Below are positions 27,302 to 36,690 of a stretch of DNA of 64,000 nucleotides, piece after piece. The DNA is from an uncultured Dermabacter sp. GTDB taxonomy: Bacteria > Actinomycetota > Actinomycetes > Actinomycetales > Dermabacteraceae. Within the stretch, counting starts at the first letter, position 1; each line of letters opens with the position of its first letter. Below the pieces are notes generated by a model that saw only the letters and a program-made list of their open reading frames with translations, made no database searches and was not told where the DNA came from. The position numbers were made by a program, and so were the translations under genes. Location: contig CAMXWV010000001.1 in assembly GCA_947252755.1 (NCBI GenBank), forward strand, positions 248,001 to 312,000. Direction: 5' to 3'.

Positions 27302-27688
27302 TCAGTTCTTGCGCACCCCAACAAGGTCACAGACGAAGACGAGGGTTTCTCCGCCCTTGATGACGCCCGGAATGCCGCGGGGGCCGTAAGCGAGCGAGGC
27401 AGGGATCTCCAGACGGCGCCTGCCCCCCACTCTCATGCCTTGCACGCCCTCATCCCATCCGGGAATGACCTGGCCCGCGCCGAGTGGGAATGTCAGCGGC
27501 TCGCCACGATCCCAGGAGGCGTCGAACTGTGTGCCATCGGACAGGGCAACGCCCACATAATGGACGTCAACCACGTCTCCTGCGCCGGCGATGTCACCGT
27601 CTCCCTCCCATTCGTCGATGATGACGAGGTCGGTGGGCTCCTCGGTGCCCTCCACGGACACCACCGGTTTGCTGGCGGAATTGTTCAT
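27302..27688 (-). CDS. FKBP-type peptidyl-prolyl isomerase
   Basis: 128 residues, one FKBP domain with VVDVHYVGVALSDGTQFDASW, PLGAGQVIPGWDEGVQGMRVGG and the closing PEG/VKGGETLVF strands that form the active site. No signal peptide, so cytosolic. ATG 27688 follows GAGGAG with five-base spacing; an earlier in-frame codon at 27718 has no such site. It directly follows the FKBP lipoprotein gene in the pupylation locus, as in many actinobacteria. Confidence 0.88.
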   Translation of the reverse strand: MNNSASKPVVSVEGTEEPTDLVIIDEWEGDGDIAGAGDVVDVHYVGVALSDGTQFDASWDRGEPLTFPLGAGQVIPGWDEGVQGMRVGGRRRLEIPASLAYGPRGIPGVIKGGETLVFVCDLVGVRKN

Positions 27689-27745
27689 GCTGTCTCCTCT
27701 GTGATGAAACGGTGTCAATCAATGAATGGTCACTGGCTTCAGGGC

Positions 27746-28696
27746 TCAGGGCTTGGCCACATAGAGCACATCCGCCACGAACACAAGGGTTTTCCCGGCA
27801 AGCTCGCCCTGATCCTGGTAGGCCTCAGCAGGCGGGATGACCATCACAATCTGGCTTCCCTGAGCAGCACCGTCCAGTGACGTGTCCCAGCCGGCGATCA
27901 CATCGCCCGCTCCGAGCACGAAATCAAACGGAACGCCGCGGCTCCAGGAAGAGTCGAACTCCTCACCGGTCTCGAAGTCCCAGCCTCGGTAATGCATGAC
28001 CAGGGTGTCACCCGCGGCAGCCTTAGGCCCGCTGCCCACAATGGAGGCATCGTGCAGCAGCTCGGTGGGAGGCTCCCCCTTCGGCTTGCCGCTGAGCTGA
28101 GGAGAGCCGTCATCCTGCAGCGTGAACGCGGGGAACTCCGGGCCGAGCTGCTGAGCGGCACCGTCGGCGCGGCCAAGCGCAATGCCTTCCACATCGCCCA
28201 CCTGCAGCACCGGTGTTCCCGCCTGGTCAAAGCCCACCATCGCATAACGCGACCCCGTGCTCAGTGCGGTGAAGAACGCCACGGATTCATCTCCCACGCT
28301 CTCCGAGCTGATCTGGAACACGGTGCTCTGCTTCCGCTCCCACTGCGAGTGCAGCAGCGATCCGTCCTCCGGGTTGTAAAACCCGGACTTCTGGATGATG
28401 GTGGAGCCCTCGGTGATCTTCTGCCCGGAACCGTGGATGATCACTGTGGAGTGGGGACTCTCAAACGTCAGCGGTCCGGCCAGCTCCACCACGGGCTCTT
28501 CGCCCACGGGACCGCTGACCGTCAGCGGAGCGAACACACCGCCATCCGACGCTTCCCCGGCGTCGGATCCGCCGGCAGCGGTGCCGGGGCTGATGCTGGA
28601 GCCCGGCACGGTCTCTGCGCTCTCACCACAGCCGGCTAGCGCGGCTGCAACACTGGTGAGACCGGCGGCTGTCAGCAGGGTTCGGCGGGCGATCAC
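27746..28696 (-). CDS. FKBP-type isomerase lipoprotein
   Basis: 316 residues. A lipoprotein signal ends at LAGC with Cys23, and the preceding ARRTLLTAAG is a possible twin-arginine signal. After a Gly/Ser/Asp linker comes a weak FKBP-like region (about 55-175) and then a clear C-terminal FKBP domain (about 205-316) with GDTLVMHYRGWDFETGEEFDSSW and LGAGDVIAGWD. It would fold exported proteins at the outer face of the membrane. The start overlaps the pafA stop by four bases. Confidence 0.85.
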   Translation of the reverse strand: MIARRTLLTAAGLTSVAAALAGCGESAETVPGSSISPGTAAGGSDAGEASDGGVFAPLTVSGPVGEEPVVELAGPLTFESPHSTVIIHGSGQKITEGSTIIQKSGFYNPEDGSLLHSQWERKQSTVFQISSESVGDESVAFFTALSTGSRYAMVGFDQAGTPVLQVGDVEGIALGRADGAAQQLGPEFPAFTLQDDGSPQLSGKPKGEPPTELLHDASIVGSGPKAAAGDTLVMHYRGWDFETGEEFDSSWSRGVPFDFVLGAGDVIAGWDTSLDGAAQGSQIVMVIPPAEAYQDQGELAGKTLVFVADVLYVAKP

Positions 28697-30069
28697 GGGG
28701 CTTCTCCTTCAGCAGCGGTCGCGTTGAGACTATCCAACAGCGCTGACACCTCACTGTTCTCGGTTTCAAACGGGTCCAGCAGCGTGATCGGCTTCGAGCC
28801 TGGCCGGTTCAAGCGGACCGTGGTCCAATCCACGGACACGTCGACGCCCGCGGCCCGCGCGGCCGTCAGCACCTCGGAGCGCAGATGCGCACGGGTGGTG
28901 GACGGCGCAGTGGTGCGAGCCCGTTCAATCTGCTCATCGCTCAGAATCGAGGGGGCTAGGCCCCGCCGCTGCAGCGCAAAGAACACGCCGCGCTCGGGAT
29001 CGATGTCGTGGTAGGCGAACTCCAGCCGCTGGATCTCGGGCGAGTCAAGCCTCACGGAGCGGCGTTCAGCCACAGTGGTGAACAGCTCATGCTTGATCGC
29101 CCAGTCCAGCTCCCGGCTCACCAGGGAGAAGTTCTGCGTCTCAATCGCCTCTAGGGCACGCTTCCACAGCTCGAGCATCTGCGGATCCAGATCATCGAAG
29201 GCCCGCGTGACCGCCTCCAGGTAGAAGCGCTGCAGCTTCAGCGCTGTCGTCGTGGACCCGTCGGCCAGCTCCAGCGGAGCCTGCCCGGTCAGATCCCGGG
29301 CGATCACCCGGATGTCCCGGATCGGATCCACGAGCGCCGGAGCCGCCACCGGGTGCCCCTCCTCCACCAGACGCAGCACCGCATCGGTCATGGAGAACCG
29401 CAGCCACGTGGACAGCTCGCTCATCGTGGAGTCTCCCACGATGACATGCAGTCTCCGGTATTTCGTGGGATCACCATGCGGCTCATCGCGGGTGTTGATG
29501 ATCGGCCGGGCCCGCGTGGTGGCGCTGGACACCGTCTCCCACATGTGGTCGGCGCGCACCGAGAAGCCGAACACCGGCCCCTCCTCCCCCTGCAGAACAC
29601 CGCCCGCACCGGTCACCAGCTGGCGGGAGACGAGGAAGGGAACCAGCATCTGCGGCAGCCGAGTGAACTCTCCGCGCCGTTCGATCATGAAGTTCTCATG
29701 GCTGCCGAAGGAGCTGCCTTCGGAGTCGGCATTGTTCTTCAACAGGTGGATGCGGGCATCCACTCCCTGTTCGGCGTAGGCGGCGTTCGCTGCTGTGACC
29801 AGGTCATGGAACTCCCGCTCCCCCGCCCGGTCCTGCGCCACCAGCTCCCAGAAGTCATCGCACTCCGCCGACGCGTACTCCGGGTGACTGCCCACATCCA
29901 GGTACAGCCGAGCCGCATTCGGCATGAACACGTTGGAGGAGCGCCCCCACGCCACAATCGGCTTGAACAGATCACGCGCAGCATGCTCCGGCTCAAGCGC
30001 CTGGGTGCCGTCACCGGCCACGGTGACCAGGCCGAACTCGGTTTCGATACCGGCTACCCGTCGCTTCAT
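28693..30069 (-). CDS. pafA: Pup--protein ligase PafA
   Basis: 458 residues. The N-terminal GIETEFG ATP/metal-binding motif (about 7-13), NARLYLDVGSHPEYASAE-type segment, LKNNADSEGSSFGSHENF and SATTRARPIINTRDEPH match PafA, which uses ATP to join the C-terminal glutamate of Pup to lysines of target proteins. ATG 30069 lies four bases after the pup stop. Unlike proteasome-bearing relatives, no prcB/prcA genes stand between pup and pafA. Confidence 0.93.
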   Translation of the reverse strand: MKRRVAGIETEFGLVTVAGDGTQALEPEHAARDLFKPIVAWGRSSNVFMPNAARLYLDVGSHPEYASAECDDFWELVAQDRAGEREFHDLVTAANAAYAEQGVDARIHLLKNNADSEGSSFGSHENFMIERRGEFTRLPQMLVPFLVSRQLVTGAGGVLQGEEGPVFGFSVRADHMWETVSSATTRARPIINTRDEPHGDPTKYRRLHVIVGDSTMSELSTWLRFSMTDAVLRLVEEGHPVAAPALVDPIRDIRVIARDLTGQAPLELADGSTTTALKLQRFYLEAVTRAFDDLDPQMLELWKRALEAIETQNFSLVSRELDWAIKHELFTTVAERRSVRLDSPEIQRLEFAYHDIDPERGVFFALQRRGLAPSILSDEQIERARTTAPSTTRAHLRSEVLTAARAAGVDVSVDWTTVRLNRPGSKPITLLDPFETENSEVSALLDSLNATAAEGEAP

Positions 30070-30073
30070 GCGC

Positions 30074-30265
30074 TCACTGCCCGCCCTTCTGCACAAAGGA
30101 CTTCACAAAACTCTCCGCGTTCTCTTCCAGCACCAGGTCGATCTCATCCAGCAGGTCCTCACTCGCGGCGATCGACTTCTGAACCTGACCGCCGCCGGAC
30201 TCCAGCGACGAATCCGCATCGTCCTCATCGCGGCGCCCAGGACCGTGGATCTGTGACTGGCTCAT
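30074..30265 (-). CDS. pup: Prokaryotic ubiquitin-like protein Pup
   Basis: 63 residues, acidic and largely disordered. It has the conserved helical segment DEIDLVLEENAESFVKSFVQ and ends in GGQ. The terminal Gln means that Dop must deamidate it to Glu before PafA can ligate it. AAGGAG precedes the ATG. It lies 15 bases after dop and 4 before pafA, so maturation, tag and ligase are on one transcript. Confidence 0.96.
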   Translation of the reverse strand: MSQSQIHGPGRRDEDDADSSLESGGGQVQKSIAASEDLLDEIDLVLEENAESFVKSFVQKGGQ

Positions 30266-30280
30266 GATGTTCTCCTTCTG

Positions 30281-31927
30281 TCAGCGGATTGCGCGGGCCG
30301 CATCGACCACGCGCTCAATCGAATCGGTTGGGTCCAGCCCGTGCTCAGCGCACCACGACTTGGAACCAGAGGCGGGATCAAGGAATCGGAAGCGCAGCGC
30401 AGCACCAGCCTCCCGGATGGTCACCGCATCCCACCCGGCGGAGTCGAGTTCATCCCGATGCTCACGCACCAGCTGCCCGCGCAGCCATGCTCGCGTGGAG
30501 GCAGGCGGATGCGCCACTGCATGCGCCACGTCCTCATCGCTCACCAGACGCCGCACCCGCCCGGCACGCTCCAGCTTCTGAAACAGGGACTTCTCCGGCC
30601 GCAGGTCCGTGAACTGGATGTCCAACACCATCAGGCGCGGATCCTCCCAGTCCAGGCCGTGGCGCTCGCGGAACGATTCGAGCAGGCGGTGCTTGCCCAC
30701 CCATTCGATGCGATCCGCGGCAGCATCCGGATCCTGTTCCAGGAGGGTGAGCAGTTCGCCCCACTGCTCAATCACGAATGCGGTCTCGTCATCGTCTGCG
30801 GCGTTCTCACGCACCGCATCCAGGTAGGCGCGCTGCACCTGAAGAGCGGTGATGGCGCCGCCGCCGGCCAGCGGCAGCTGCTCGGTGAGGGACAGGTCAT
30901 GGGACACGCTGTGAACGGCGGAGACCGGATCGCTGAGCTGGATGCTCGGCAGGATCTGCTCACCGGTGCGCTGCTCTCGCTCAGCAGCGGCCAGCACCAG
31001 GGAGGTCATGCCGAGCTTCAGAAGGTTCGCCGTGTCAAACAGGTTCGCATCCCCGATGATCACGTGAAGGCGGCGGAACTGCTGGCCATCCGCGTGCGGC
31101 TCGTCGCGGGAGTTCACAATCGGCCGGTTCAGCGTGGTCTCCAGCGCCACCTCGGACTCGAAGAAGTCGGCCCGGCTGGAGATCTGGAATCCGGGCTGCT
31201 CGGCCCGCATGCCGATGCCCACGCGTCCTGCTCCCACCAGAATCTGGCGGGTGGCAAAGAAGGGCAGCAGAATCTCGACGAGCCGCTCAAAGGGCACGCT
31301 GCGGTCCACGAGGTAGTTCTCATGGGTGCCGTAGGACTGCCCTTTGCCGTCGGTGTTGTTCTTGTACAGCGCCACCTCCGGAACGCCCTCGGCCTGCTGG
31401 ATGCGGGCCATGGCGCGCCGCGCGATCTCATCACCGGCCCGGTCCCAGATCACAGCCTCGCGGGCGCTCATCACCTCCGGTGAGGAGTACTCGGGGTGTG
31501 CGTGGTCCACGTAGAGGCGGGCACCGTTGCGGAGCACGGCGTTGCCGATTGCGCGGCGCTGGGCGTAGAAGAGGGTGGCCGTATCGTCTAGGTCACGAGG
31601 CATCTCCTCGTGCGCTGCCAGCGGCAGGTCCAGGTCAACGCTTGGCAGGTGCGCGTCGTGCGTCTCATCGGTGAGCTGGGTGGGGTGGGCGGCGGCGCGC
31701 TGCAGTTCAAAGCCTCGGGCGTCTCGCAGCGGGGTCTCATCCCCGTAGTCCCAGCGGACCCGCTGCCGGTCGGAGTCCTCCAGCAGCGCATAGGCCGCCA
31801 CGGTGAAGTGGGACAGCTGAACGGAGGCGCTGGAGCCGGCGCGGGCCCGGTCAGCGTCCGACGCGTGCGCCACCCCGAACTCGGTCTCCAAACCCATGAC
31901 CCGGCTGGTGCTCAACGGCTCGTTCAT
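30281..31927 (-). CDS. dop: Pup deamidase/depupylase Dop
   Basis: 548 residues. VMGLETEFGVAH at the N-terminus is the Dop/PafA catalytic motif, and YKNNTDGKGQSYGTHENY and NRPIVNSRDEPHAD follow. An insertion after the first strands (about residues 40-100, including the acidic LDLPLAAHEEM) distinguishes Dop from PafA. It deamidates Pup-Gln and removes Pup from substrates. ATG 31927 shares one base with the arc stop (TGATG), indicating coupled translation. Confidence 0.93.
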   Translation of the reverse strand: MNEPLSTSRVMGLETEFGVAHASDADRARAGSSASVQLSHFTVAAYALLEDSDRQRVRWDYGDETPLRDARGFELQRAAAHPTQLTDETHDAHLPSVDLDLPLAAHEEMPRDLDDTATLFYAQRRAIGNAVLRNGARLYVDHAHPEYSSPEVMSAREAVIWDRAGDEIARRAMARIQQAEGVPEVALYKNNTDGKGQSYGTHENYLVDRSVPFERLVEILLPFFATRQILVGAGRVGIGMRAEQPGFQISSRADFFESEVALETTLNRPIVNSRDEPHADGQQFRRLHVIIGDANLFDTANLLKLGMTSLVLAAAEREQRTGEQILPSIQLSDPVSAVHSVSHDLSLTEQLPLAGGGAITALQVQRAYLDAVRENAADDDETAFVIEQWGELLTLLEQDPDAAADRIEWVGKHRLLESFRERHGLDWEDPRLMVLDIQFTDLRPEKSLFQKLERAGRVRRLVSDEDVAHAVAHPPASTRAWLRGQLVREHRDELDSAGWDAVTIREAGAALRFRFLDPASGSKSWCAEHGLDPTDSIERVVDAARAIR

Positions 31928-33513
31928 CAGTGTGCCTCCGCTTCTGCCCGCGCCGAATGGTGATCGCCCACTGCCCGCTGCGCGGTGGCGGCGCGGGGGA
32001 TCATCGCGACGATCCGCTGGCCGCGCCGGCCGGAGACGCGCGCCCAATCATCCGGGTTGGCACTAGAAGGAAGATCCTCATTCTCCGTGAGCTCCGCCAG
32101 CACAGCGCCGCGGATGTGCTCACTGCCGAGTCCGCGCTCCCCCGAGGCCAGGAAGTCCTTGACCGCGGCCTTCTTCGCCCGGTCCACAATGTTGCGCAGC
32201 ATCGCGCCAGACATGAAATCGCCGAAGAAGAGCGTTTCAGTGCTGCCATCCGCGTATTCCACGTCGATGTAGGCCATGTCCTCACTGCGGGCGTAGATCA
32301 TGTCCACGGCTAGGCTGATCAGGTGCTCCTGCGGTTCCTTCATCGGAACGGTTTCGTTGAGGTAGAGCGCAAGGATGTCACGCGCGGCGGTCGCGTCGGG
32401 CCGCTGGATCTTGATCTTCACATCCAGCCGTCCCGGGCGCACGATCGCCGGGTCGATCATGTCCTCCCGGTTGGAGGCGCCGATCACGATCACGTTCTCC
32501 AGGGATTCCACGCCGTCGATTTCGCTGAGCAGCTGCGGAACGATCGTGGATTCCACGTCTGAGGAGACCCCGCTGCCACGAGTGCGGAACAGGGAGTCCA
32601 TCTCATCGAAGAACACCACGACGGGGTGGCCGTCGCTCGCCTTCTCACGGGCGCGCTCGAAAACCAGGCGGATGGAGCGTTCGGTTTCGCCCACGTACTT
32701 GTTGAGGATCTCCGGTCCCTTGACGTTGATGAACCAGGATCGGCTGAGCGCGGAGTTCGGATCCTCACCGCGCAACTGCGCTGCCTGGACCGCAAGCTCA
32801 TGCGCCACAGCCTTCGCGATCATGGTTTTGCCGCATCCGGGCGGCCCATACAGCAGAACGCCCTTCGGCGGGCGCAGCCCGTACTCGCGGTAGAGGCTCT
32901 GGTGGAGGAAGGGCAGCTCTACCGCATCCCGAATCGCCTCGATCTGACCGCGCAGGCCGCCGATGTCCTCGTAGGTCACATCGGGCACATGCTCCAGCAC
33001 AAGATCTGTGATCTCCTTGCGCTCCAGCTTCTCCAGCACCAGCGAGGCCTTCATATCCACCATGAGGTGGTCACCGGCGGAGAGCTTCACGCCCTTCAGC
33101 GCGTCGGTGACGTGCATAACGCGCTGCTCATCGGCGTGCACCTGCACGAGCACCCGGCCGTCCTCGAGCTGTTCCACGGCAGCGGCCACAGTTCCCAGAT
33201 CGGATGTCTTCACCGCCTCCACGGCGATGAGGTTCTCGTTCAGCAGCAGCTCTTGGCCGCGGTGGAGCGCGTCGAGGTCCACGGAGGGGGCTGCCACGAT
33301 CCGGAGCTTGCGGCCGTTGTGGAGGATATTGATCGTGGAGCCGTCCAGGCGCTCCAGGAAGATCGCATACGGGTTCGGCGGGTCGGCGATCCGCTCCAGG
33401 TCCTCGCGCAGCTGCATGATCTGCTCGCGCGCCTTGTGCAGCGAGGCCACAAGGCGCTCATTCTGCGCAGCAAGACCAGCTGTCTCCTCGCGCAGCTCCT
33501 GATAGGTCTTCAT
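31927..33513 (-). CDS. arc: ARC/Mpa-type AAA ATPase without proteasome-docking tail
   Basis: 528 residues. A coiled coil (1-45), tandem OB domains (about 50-190) and an AAA module with Walker [11 protein letters not shown], Walker [12 protein letters not shown] and RPGRLD follow the Mpa/ARC plan. The ring recognises Pup through the coiled coils and unfolds tagged proteins. The C-terminus ends ARAEAEAH instead of the Gly-Gln-Tyr-Leu tail that opens the 20S proteasome gate, matching the absence of prcBA here. Release or remodelling rather than degradation is therefore likely, as proposed in corynebacteria. Confidence 0.92.
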   Translation of the reverse strand: MKTYQELREETAGLAAQNERLVASLHKAREQIMQLREDLERIADPPNPYAIFLERLDGSTINILHNGRKLRIVAAPSVDLDALHRGQELLLNENLIAVEAVKTSDLGTVAAAVEQLEDGRVLVQVHADEQRVMHVTDALKGVKLSAGDHLMVDMKASLVLEKLERKEITDLVLEHVPDVTYEDIGGLRGQIEAIRDAVELPFLHQSLYREYGLRPPKGVLLYGPPGCGKTMIAKAVAHELAVQAAQLRGEDPNSALSRSWFINVKGPEILNKYVGETERSIRLVFERAREKASDGHPVVVFFDEMDSLFRTRGSGVSSDVESTIVPQLLSEIDGVESLENVIVIGASNREDMIDPAIVRPGRLDVKIKIQRPDATAARDILALYLNETVPMKEPQEHLISLAVDMIYARSEDMAYIDVEYADGSTETLFFGDFMSGAMLRNIVDRAKKAAVKDFLASGERGLGSEHIRGAVLAELTENEDLPSSANPDDWARVSGRRGQRIVAMIPRAATAQRAVGDHHSARAEAEAH

Positions 33514-34541
33514 CGGTTCCTTCCCTGCGTGATGTCACGCAGCGCTCGCTTCGACTTCCGCACGGCGACGTTCCGCTCCTTGAAGTCGGCGGGCGTCCAT
33601 TCGTTCTGGGAACCCCCGAAGCCTTCATTGGCCGGGTGGTTCAACTCTGCTTCATCACGGCTTCCCGGCGCGGGCCGCTGCCGCCGGCGGACCGCCTGGC
33701 AGCCGCGCGCGGTTCGACGCGCTGTCAGGAGGAAGCCGGTATGCGAGTTCATGCGATGCACGGGGCGCACAGCAAGCCCGTCCAGGTGCCAGGGGCGCAT
33801 GATCGTCTCCCACGCTTCGGGCTCCATGAACTCGCCGTGATCACGCAGCGCCTCCACTGTCCGGGACATCTGGGTGACCGTGGCGATATACGCCAGGAAC
33901 ACGCCGCCGTCTTCAAGCACATCAGCTGCCTGATCCACACATTCCCAAGGGGCGAGCATATCGAGCATGACGCGGTCCACGCGCTCCTGCTGGGCGGCCA
34001 GCGAAGCGGCGGCATCTTGGAACTCTCCCACGCTGAGCTCCCACCATGCGGGCGTCTCACCGAAGTAGGTGGTGACGTTCGCTTCAGCGACGGCTGCGAA
34101 GTCCTCACGCCGTTCAATCGAGCGCAGCGACCCGGTGGGACCGATGGCACGCAGCAGTGCGATGGTGAGGCCTCCGGAGCCCACGCCCGCTTCGAGCACT
34201 CGGGACCCGGGGAAGACATCCCCGTACATGAGGATGTGGGCGCTGTCCTTCGGATAGATGATCGCGGCGCCGCGAGGCATCGCCATCATGTAGTCGTTGT
34301 ACAGCGGGCGCATCGCCTGCAGGATCTGACCGGCGCTGTTCTCGATGACGGTGCCGTCCGGCTGCCCGATCAGGTCATCGTGGCGGATGTAGCCGCGATG
34401 GGAGTGGAACAGCGTGTTCGCTTTCAGCGTGATCGTGTTCATCCGACCCTTGTGGTCGGACAGCTGGACCTTGTCCCCTTCCACGAACGGACCGGTGCGG
34501 TCCAGGCGGGGGCGGACCGAAGGATCAACATCAGATGCCAT
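33510..34541 (-). CDS. trmI: tRNA (adenine-N1)-methyltransferase TrmI
   Basis: 343 residues. A SAM-binding motif [20 protein letters not shown], the [18 protein letters not shown] entry and [16 protein letters not shown] fit TrmI, which makes m1A58 in tRNA T-loops. ATG 34541 is preferred because AGGA lies eight bases upstream; ATG 34550 would add three residues. The C-terminal ~60 residues are basic and probably disordered. Placement next to arc is conserved in actinobacteria. Confidence 0.9.
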   Translation of the reverse strand: MASDVDPSVRPRLDRTGPFVEGDKVQLSDHKGRMNTITLKANTLFHSHRGYIRHDDLIGQPDGTVIENSAGQILQAMRPLYNDYMMAMPRGAAIIYPKDSAHILMYGDVFPGSRVLEAGVGSGGLTIALLRAIGPTGSLRSIERREDFAAVAEANVTTYFGETPAWWELSVGEFQDAAASLAAQQERVDRVMLDMLAPWECVDQAADVLEDGGVFLAYIATVTQMSRTVEALRDHGEFMEPEAWETIMRPWHLDGLAVRPVHRMNSHTGFLLTARRTARGCQAVRRRQRPAPGSRDEAELNHPANEGFGGSQNEWTPADFKERNVAVRKSKRALRDITQGRNR

Positions 34542-34558
34542 GCCCTCCATCCTAGAGC

Positions 34559-35674
34559 TCAGGCGCTCAGCGCCGCGTTGACGCTCACGGCCCGGATTGC
34601 ACCGGTGACCTCACCGCGGTCATTGCGGATGAGGAACAGGGTGGCGTTCTGCTGCGCCAGTTCGCGCAGCAGGCTGCTGCCGTCCAGGTGCTCGCTGACC
34701 ACTCCAATCGGCCCGATCGGGCGGGAGACTGCGCTGAGCGGGGCGCTGTGCCGCGCTGTCTCCGGCACTGCGCTCACCGCTTGCGAATCCACTGCGAAGA
34801 CCTGTCCGGTGCCGGTGGTGAACAGCCCGGACGGCGGCAGCGAAGGGAGCGCATCGGCCAGGGCGGCCCCGGTGTCCAGCTGGGCGATCGGCTCAGCCAG
34901 CTGCAGCAGCCGCAGGTGCTCCGAGCGGCGCAGCACGCGTGCCTCCGCCAGGGCGGAGCTGGCGCCGGTGAACAGGAACACCGCGATGAACACCGCCCAC
35001 ACCATGAAGATCAGCGAAGGCTGGTGACCCGTGATGAGCGCACGCAGCACAGGGACCGCCACCAGGGCCGCTGCCAGAATGCGGCCGATCCACGCGGTGA
35101 TGGTGGTGGCTCCATAAGGGGAAACGCCGAACAGCCGCAGCAGGGCCTCGGCGGCGCGGCCGCCGTCCATCGGCAGCCCGGGCAGGGAGTTGAACACGGC
35201 CAGCGCGTAGTTGAGAGCGGCAGAGACGGTGAAAAAGGAGACCAGACCCACGCTGGCGCCGGTGAGCGCGAACGCATTCTCCTCCACGGAGGTGCGCACC
35301 GCAGCAGCCGCGGTGGAGCAGGCCACGCCGATTGCGGCGTTGACGAGCGGCCCGGACAGGGACACGGCCGCGGAGGCGAGCGGATGCAGGGCGCGGCCCC
35401 GGTAAGTGGTGTGACCGCCCCACAGGGTGAGTGCGATGTGCTCCACTGTGGCGCCGCTGAGCCGGGCCACCACCGCGTGTGCCGCTTCGTGTGCGAACAC
35501 GGACAGCATCATGAACAGCGCCACACCGGCCGCAACCGCGAACGCCACATCACCGCGCTGCACCTGATACTCCACAGCCGGGAAGACGATGAACGCCACC
35601 AGGGCGATGGTGATGAGGGTGCCCGGAGATACGGTGATGCGCACACCGTCCAACCTCACTCCCCTCGCTGACAC
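34559..35674 (-). CDS. Site-2 protease (M50) family membrane metalloprotease
   Basis: 371 residues, about six membrane helices. The zinc site HEAAH and the second metal motif NSLPGLPMDGGR are both present, so it should cleave within membranes. The C-terminal ~110 residues resemble CBS-like repeats, which makes it similar to Rip3/SpoIVFB-type proteases. GTG 35674 is preferred since GGGAGG sits four bases upstream; ATG 35722 would add 16 residues. It starts the run trmI-arc-dop-pup-pafA. Confidence 0.85.
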   Translation of the reverse strand: MSARGVRLDGVRITVSPGTLITIALVAFIVFPAVEYQVQRGDVAFAVAAGVALFMMLSVFAHEAAHAVVARLSGATVEHIALTLWGGHTTYRGRALHPLASAAVSLSGPLVNAAIGVACSTAAAAVRTSVEENAFALTGASVGLVSFFTVSAALNYALAVFNSLPGLPMDGGRAAEALLRLFGVSPYGATTITAWIGRILAAALVAVPVLRALITGHQPSLIFMVWAVFIAVFLFTGASSALAEARVLRRSEHLRLLQLAEPIAQLDTGAALADALPSLPPSGLFTTGTGQVFAVDSQAVSAVPETARHSAPLSAVSRPIGPIGVVSEHLDGSSLLRELAQQNATLFLIRNDRGEVTGAIRAVSVNAALSA

Positions 35675-35757
35675 CGGGCCTCCCTGCTCTGTTCCTGCTG
35701 CGGCATCTCTCCTGCCGTGCATGATCGGCCCTGGCCGACGTGCCGTCAGGGCCCGCC

Positions 35758-35763
35758 TATACT
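35758..35763 (+). promoter_or_regulatory. Probable -10 box for the PAC2 gene
   Basis: TATACT lies 36 bases before the start of the PAC2 gene, and GGGAAGGG serves as ribosome binding site. No clear -35 is visible. The M50 gene diverges from the same spacer. Confidence 0.45.
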
Positions 35764-35799
35764 GTCACGACCATCTGACCCTGACGTGGGAAGGGCCCT

Positions 35800-36630
35800 A
35801 TGACCTCCGCACATCGCGACGGCGTCGTGGCGCTGGTTGCCTTCACCGGCTGGAATGACGCCGGCGATGCCGCCTCCGAAGCGCTCTGCCACCTCGAGGA
35901 GATGTGGGGTGCGCGCGAGCTGGAGCGGATCAGCGCTGAGGAGTACGTGGACTTCCAGATGAACCGTCCGGTGCTCACCGATGATCCCAGCGGTGAGCGC
36001 TCCATCGAATGGCCGGACATCCGCATCAACCGTGCCGGCCACGGGGATCAGCCGCCGATCCTGACCGTGATGGGCCCGGAGCCGTCGCTGCGCTGGCGTC
36101 GGTTCTGCACGGAGCTGCTGGACCGGTTGGAGGAGCACGGCGTCACCACGGTGGTGACGCTCGGCGCGCTGCTGGCTGACGCACCTCACACGCGGCCGCT
36201 GCCGGTCACCGCCACCTGGCGCGGCCCAGAACGGAGCGCGGTCTCCGCAGCGGAGGAGTCCGGCTATGAGGGCCCGGTGGGCATTCCCACGATCCTCAAC
36301 GCGGCTGCTGTCCAGCGGGACCTGGCGACGCTGTCACTGTGGGTGCAGGTGCCGAACTATGTGGGACAGGGGCCCGCGCCGAAGGGAACGCTCACTCTCA
36401 TCACCGCACTGGAGCGGGAGCTCGGCCTGATCATTCAGCTCGGGGAGCTGGAGGAGGATGCACGCGCCTGGGAGCGGGGCTTGGACGAGCTCGCGGAGTC
36501 GGAGCCGGATGTGGCTGCCTATATCAGCCAGCTCGAGGAGGTGCGGGACACCGCGGATCTTCCGGAAGCAACCGGTGATGCCATCGCTGACGAGTTCGAG
36601 CAGTTCCTGCGTCGCCGCGGGCAGCAGTAG
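35800..36630 (+). CDS. PAC2 family protein (proteasome-assembly-chaperone-like)
   Basis: 276 residues. AFTGWNDAGDAASEAL at the N-terminus, TLGALLADAPHTRPLPV and VPNYVGQGPAPKGTL are PAC2-family signatures. Actinobacterial PAC2 homologues occur in species with and without proteasomes and have no proven chaperone role. Its presence next to a proteasome-free pupylation locus is notable, but no function can be assigned. GGGAAGGG precedes the ATG. Confidence 0.85.
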   Translation: MTSAHRDGVVALVAFTGWNDAGDAASEALCHLEEMWGARELERISAEEYVDFQMNRPVLTDDPSGERSIEWPDIRINRAGHGDQPPILTVMGPEPSLRWRRFCTELLDRLEEHGVTTVVTLGALLADAPHTRPLPVTATWRGPERSAVSAAEESGYEGPVGIPTILNAAAVQRDLATLSLWVQVPNYVGQGPAPKGTLTLITALERELGLIIQLGELEEDARAWERGLDELAESEPDVAAYISQLEEVRDTADLPEATGDAIADEFEQFLRRRGQQ

Positions 36631-36690
36631 CAGCAGTCGGCAGCAGTGCGCTGTGAGGTGGTGGCAGGGGTGTTCGCAGGGATTGGGAGT

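Noticed and set aside
30069..30074. Hidden proteasome subunit genes between pup and pafA
   Set aside because: Only four bases separate the two genes, and no prcA/prcB-like frame occurs anywhere in the window.
36631..36690. Small gene or terminator between PAC2 and mshC
   Set aside because: The 60 bases are GCAG-rich with no stable hairpin or start with ribosome binding site.
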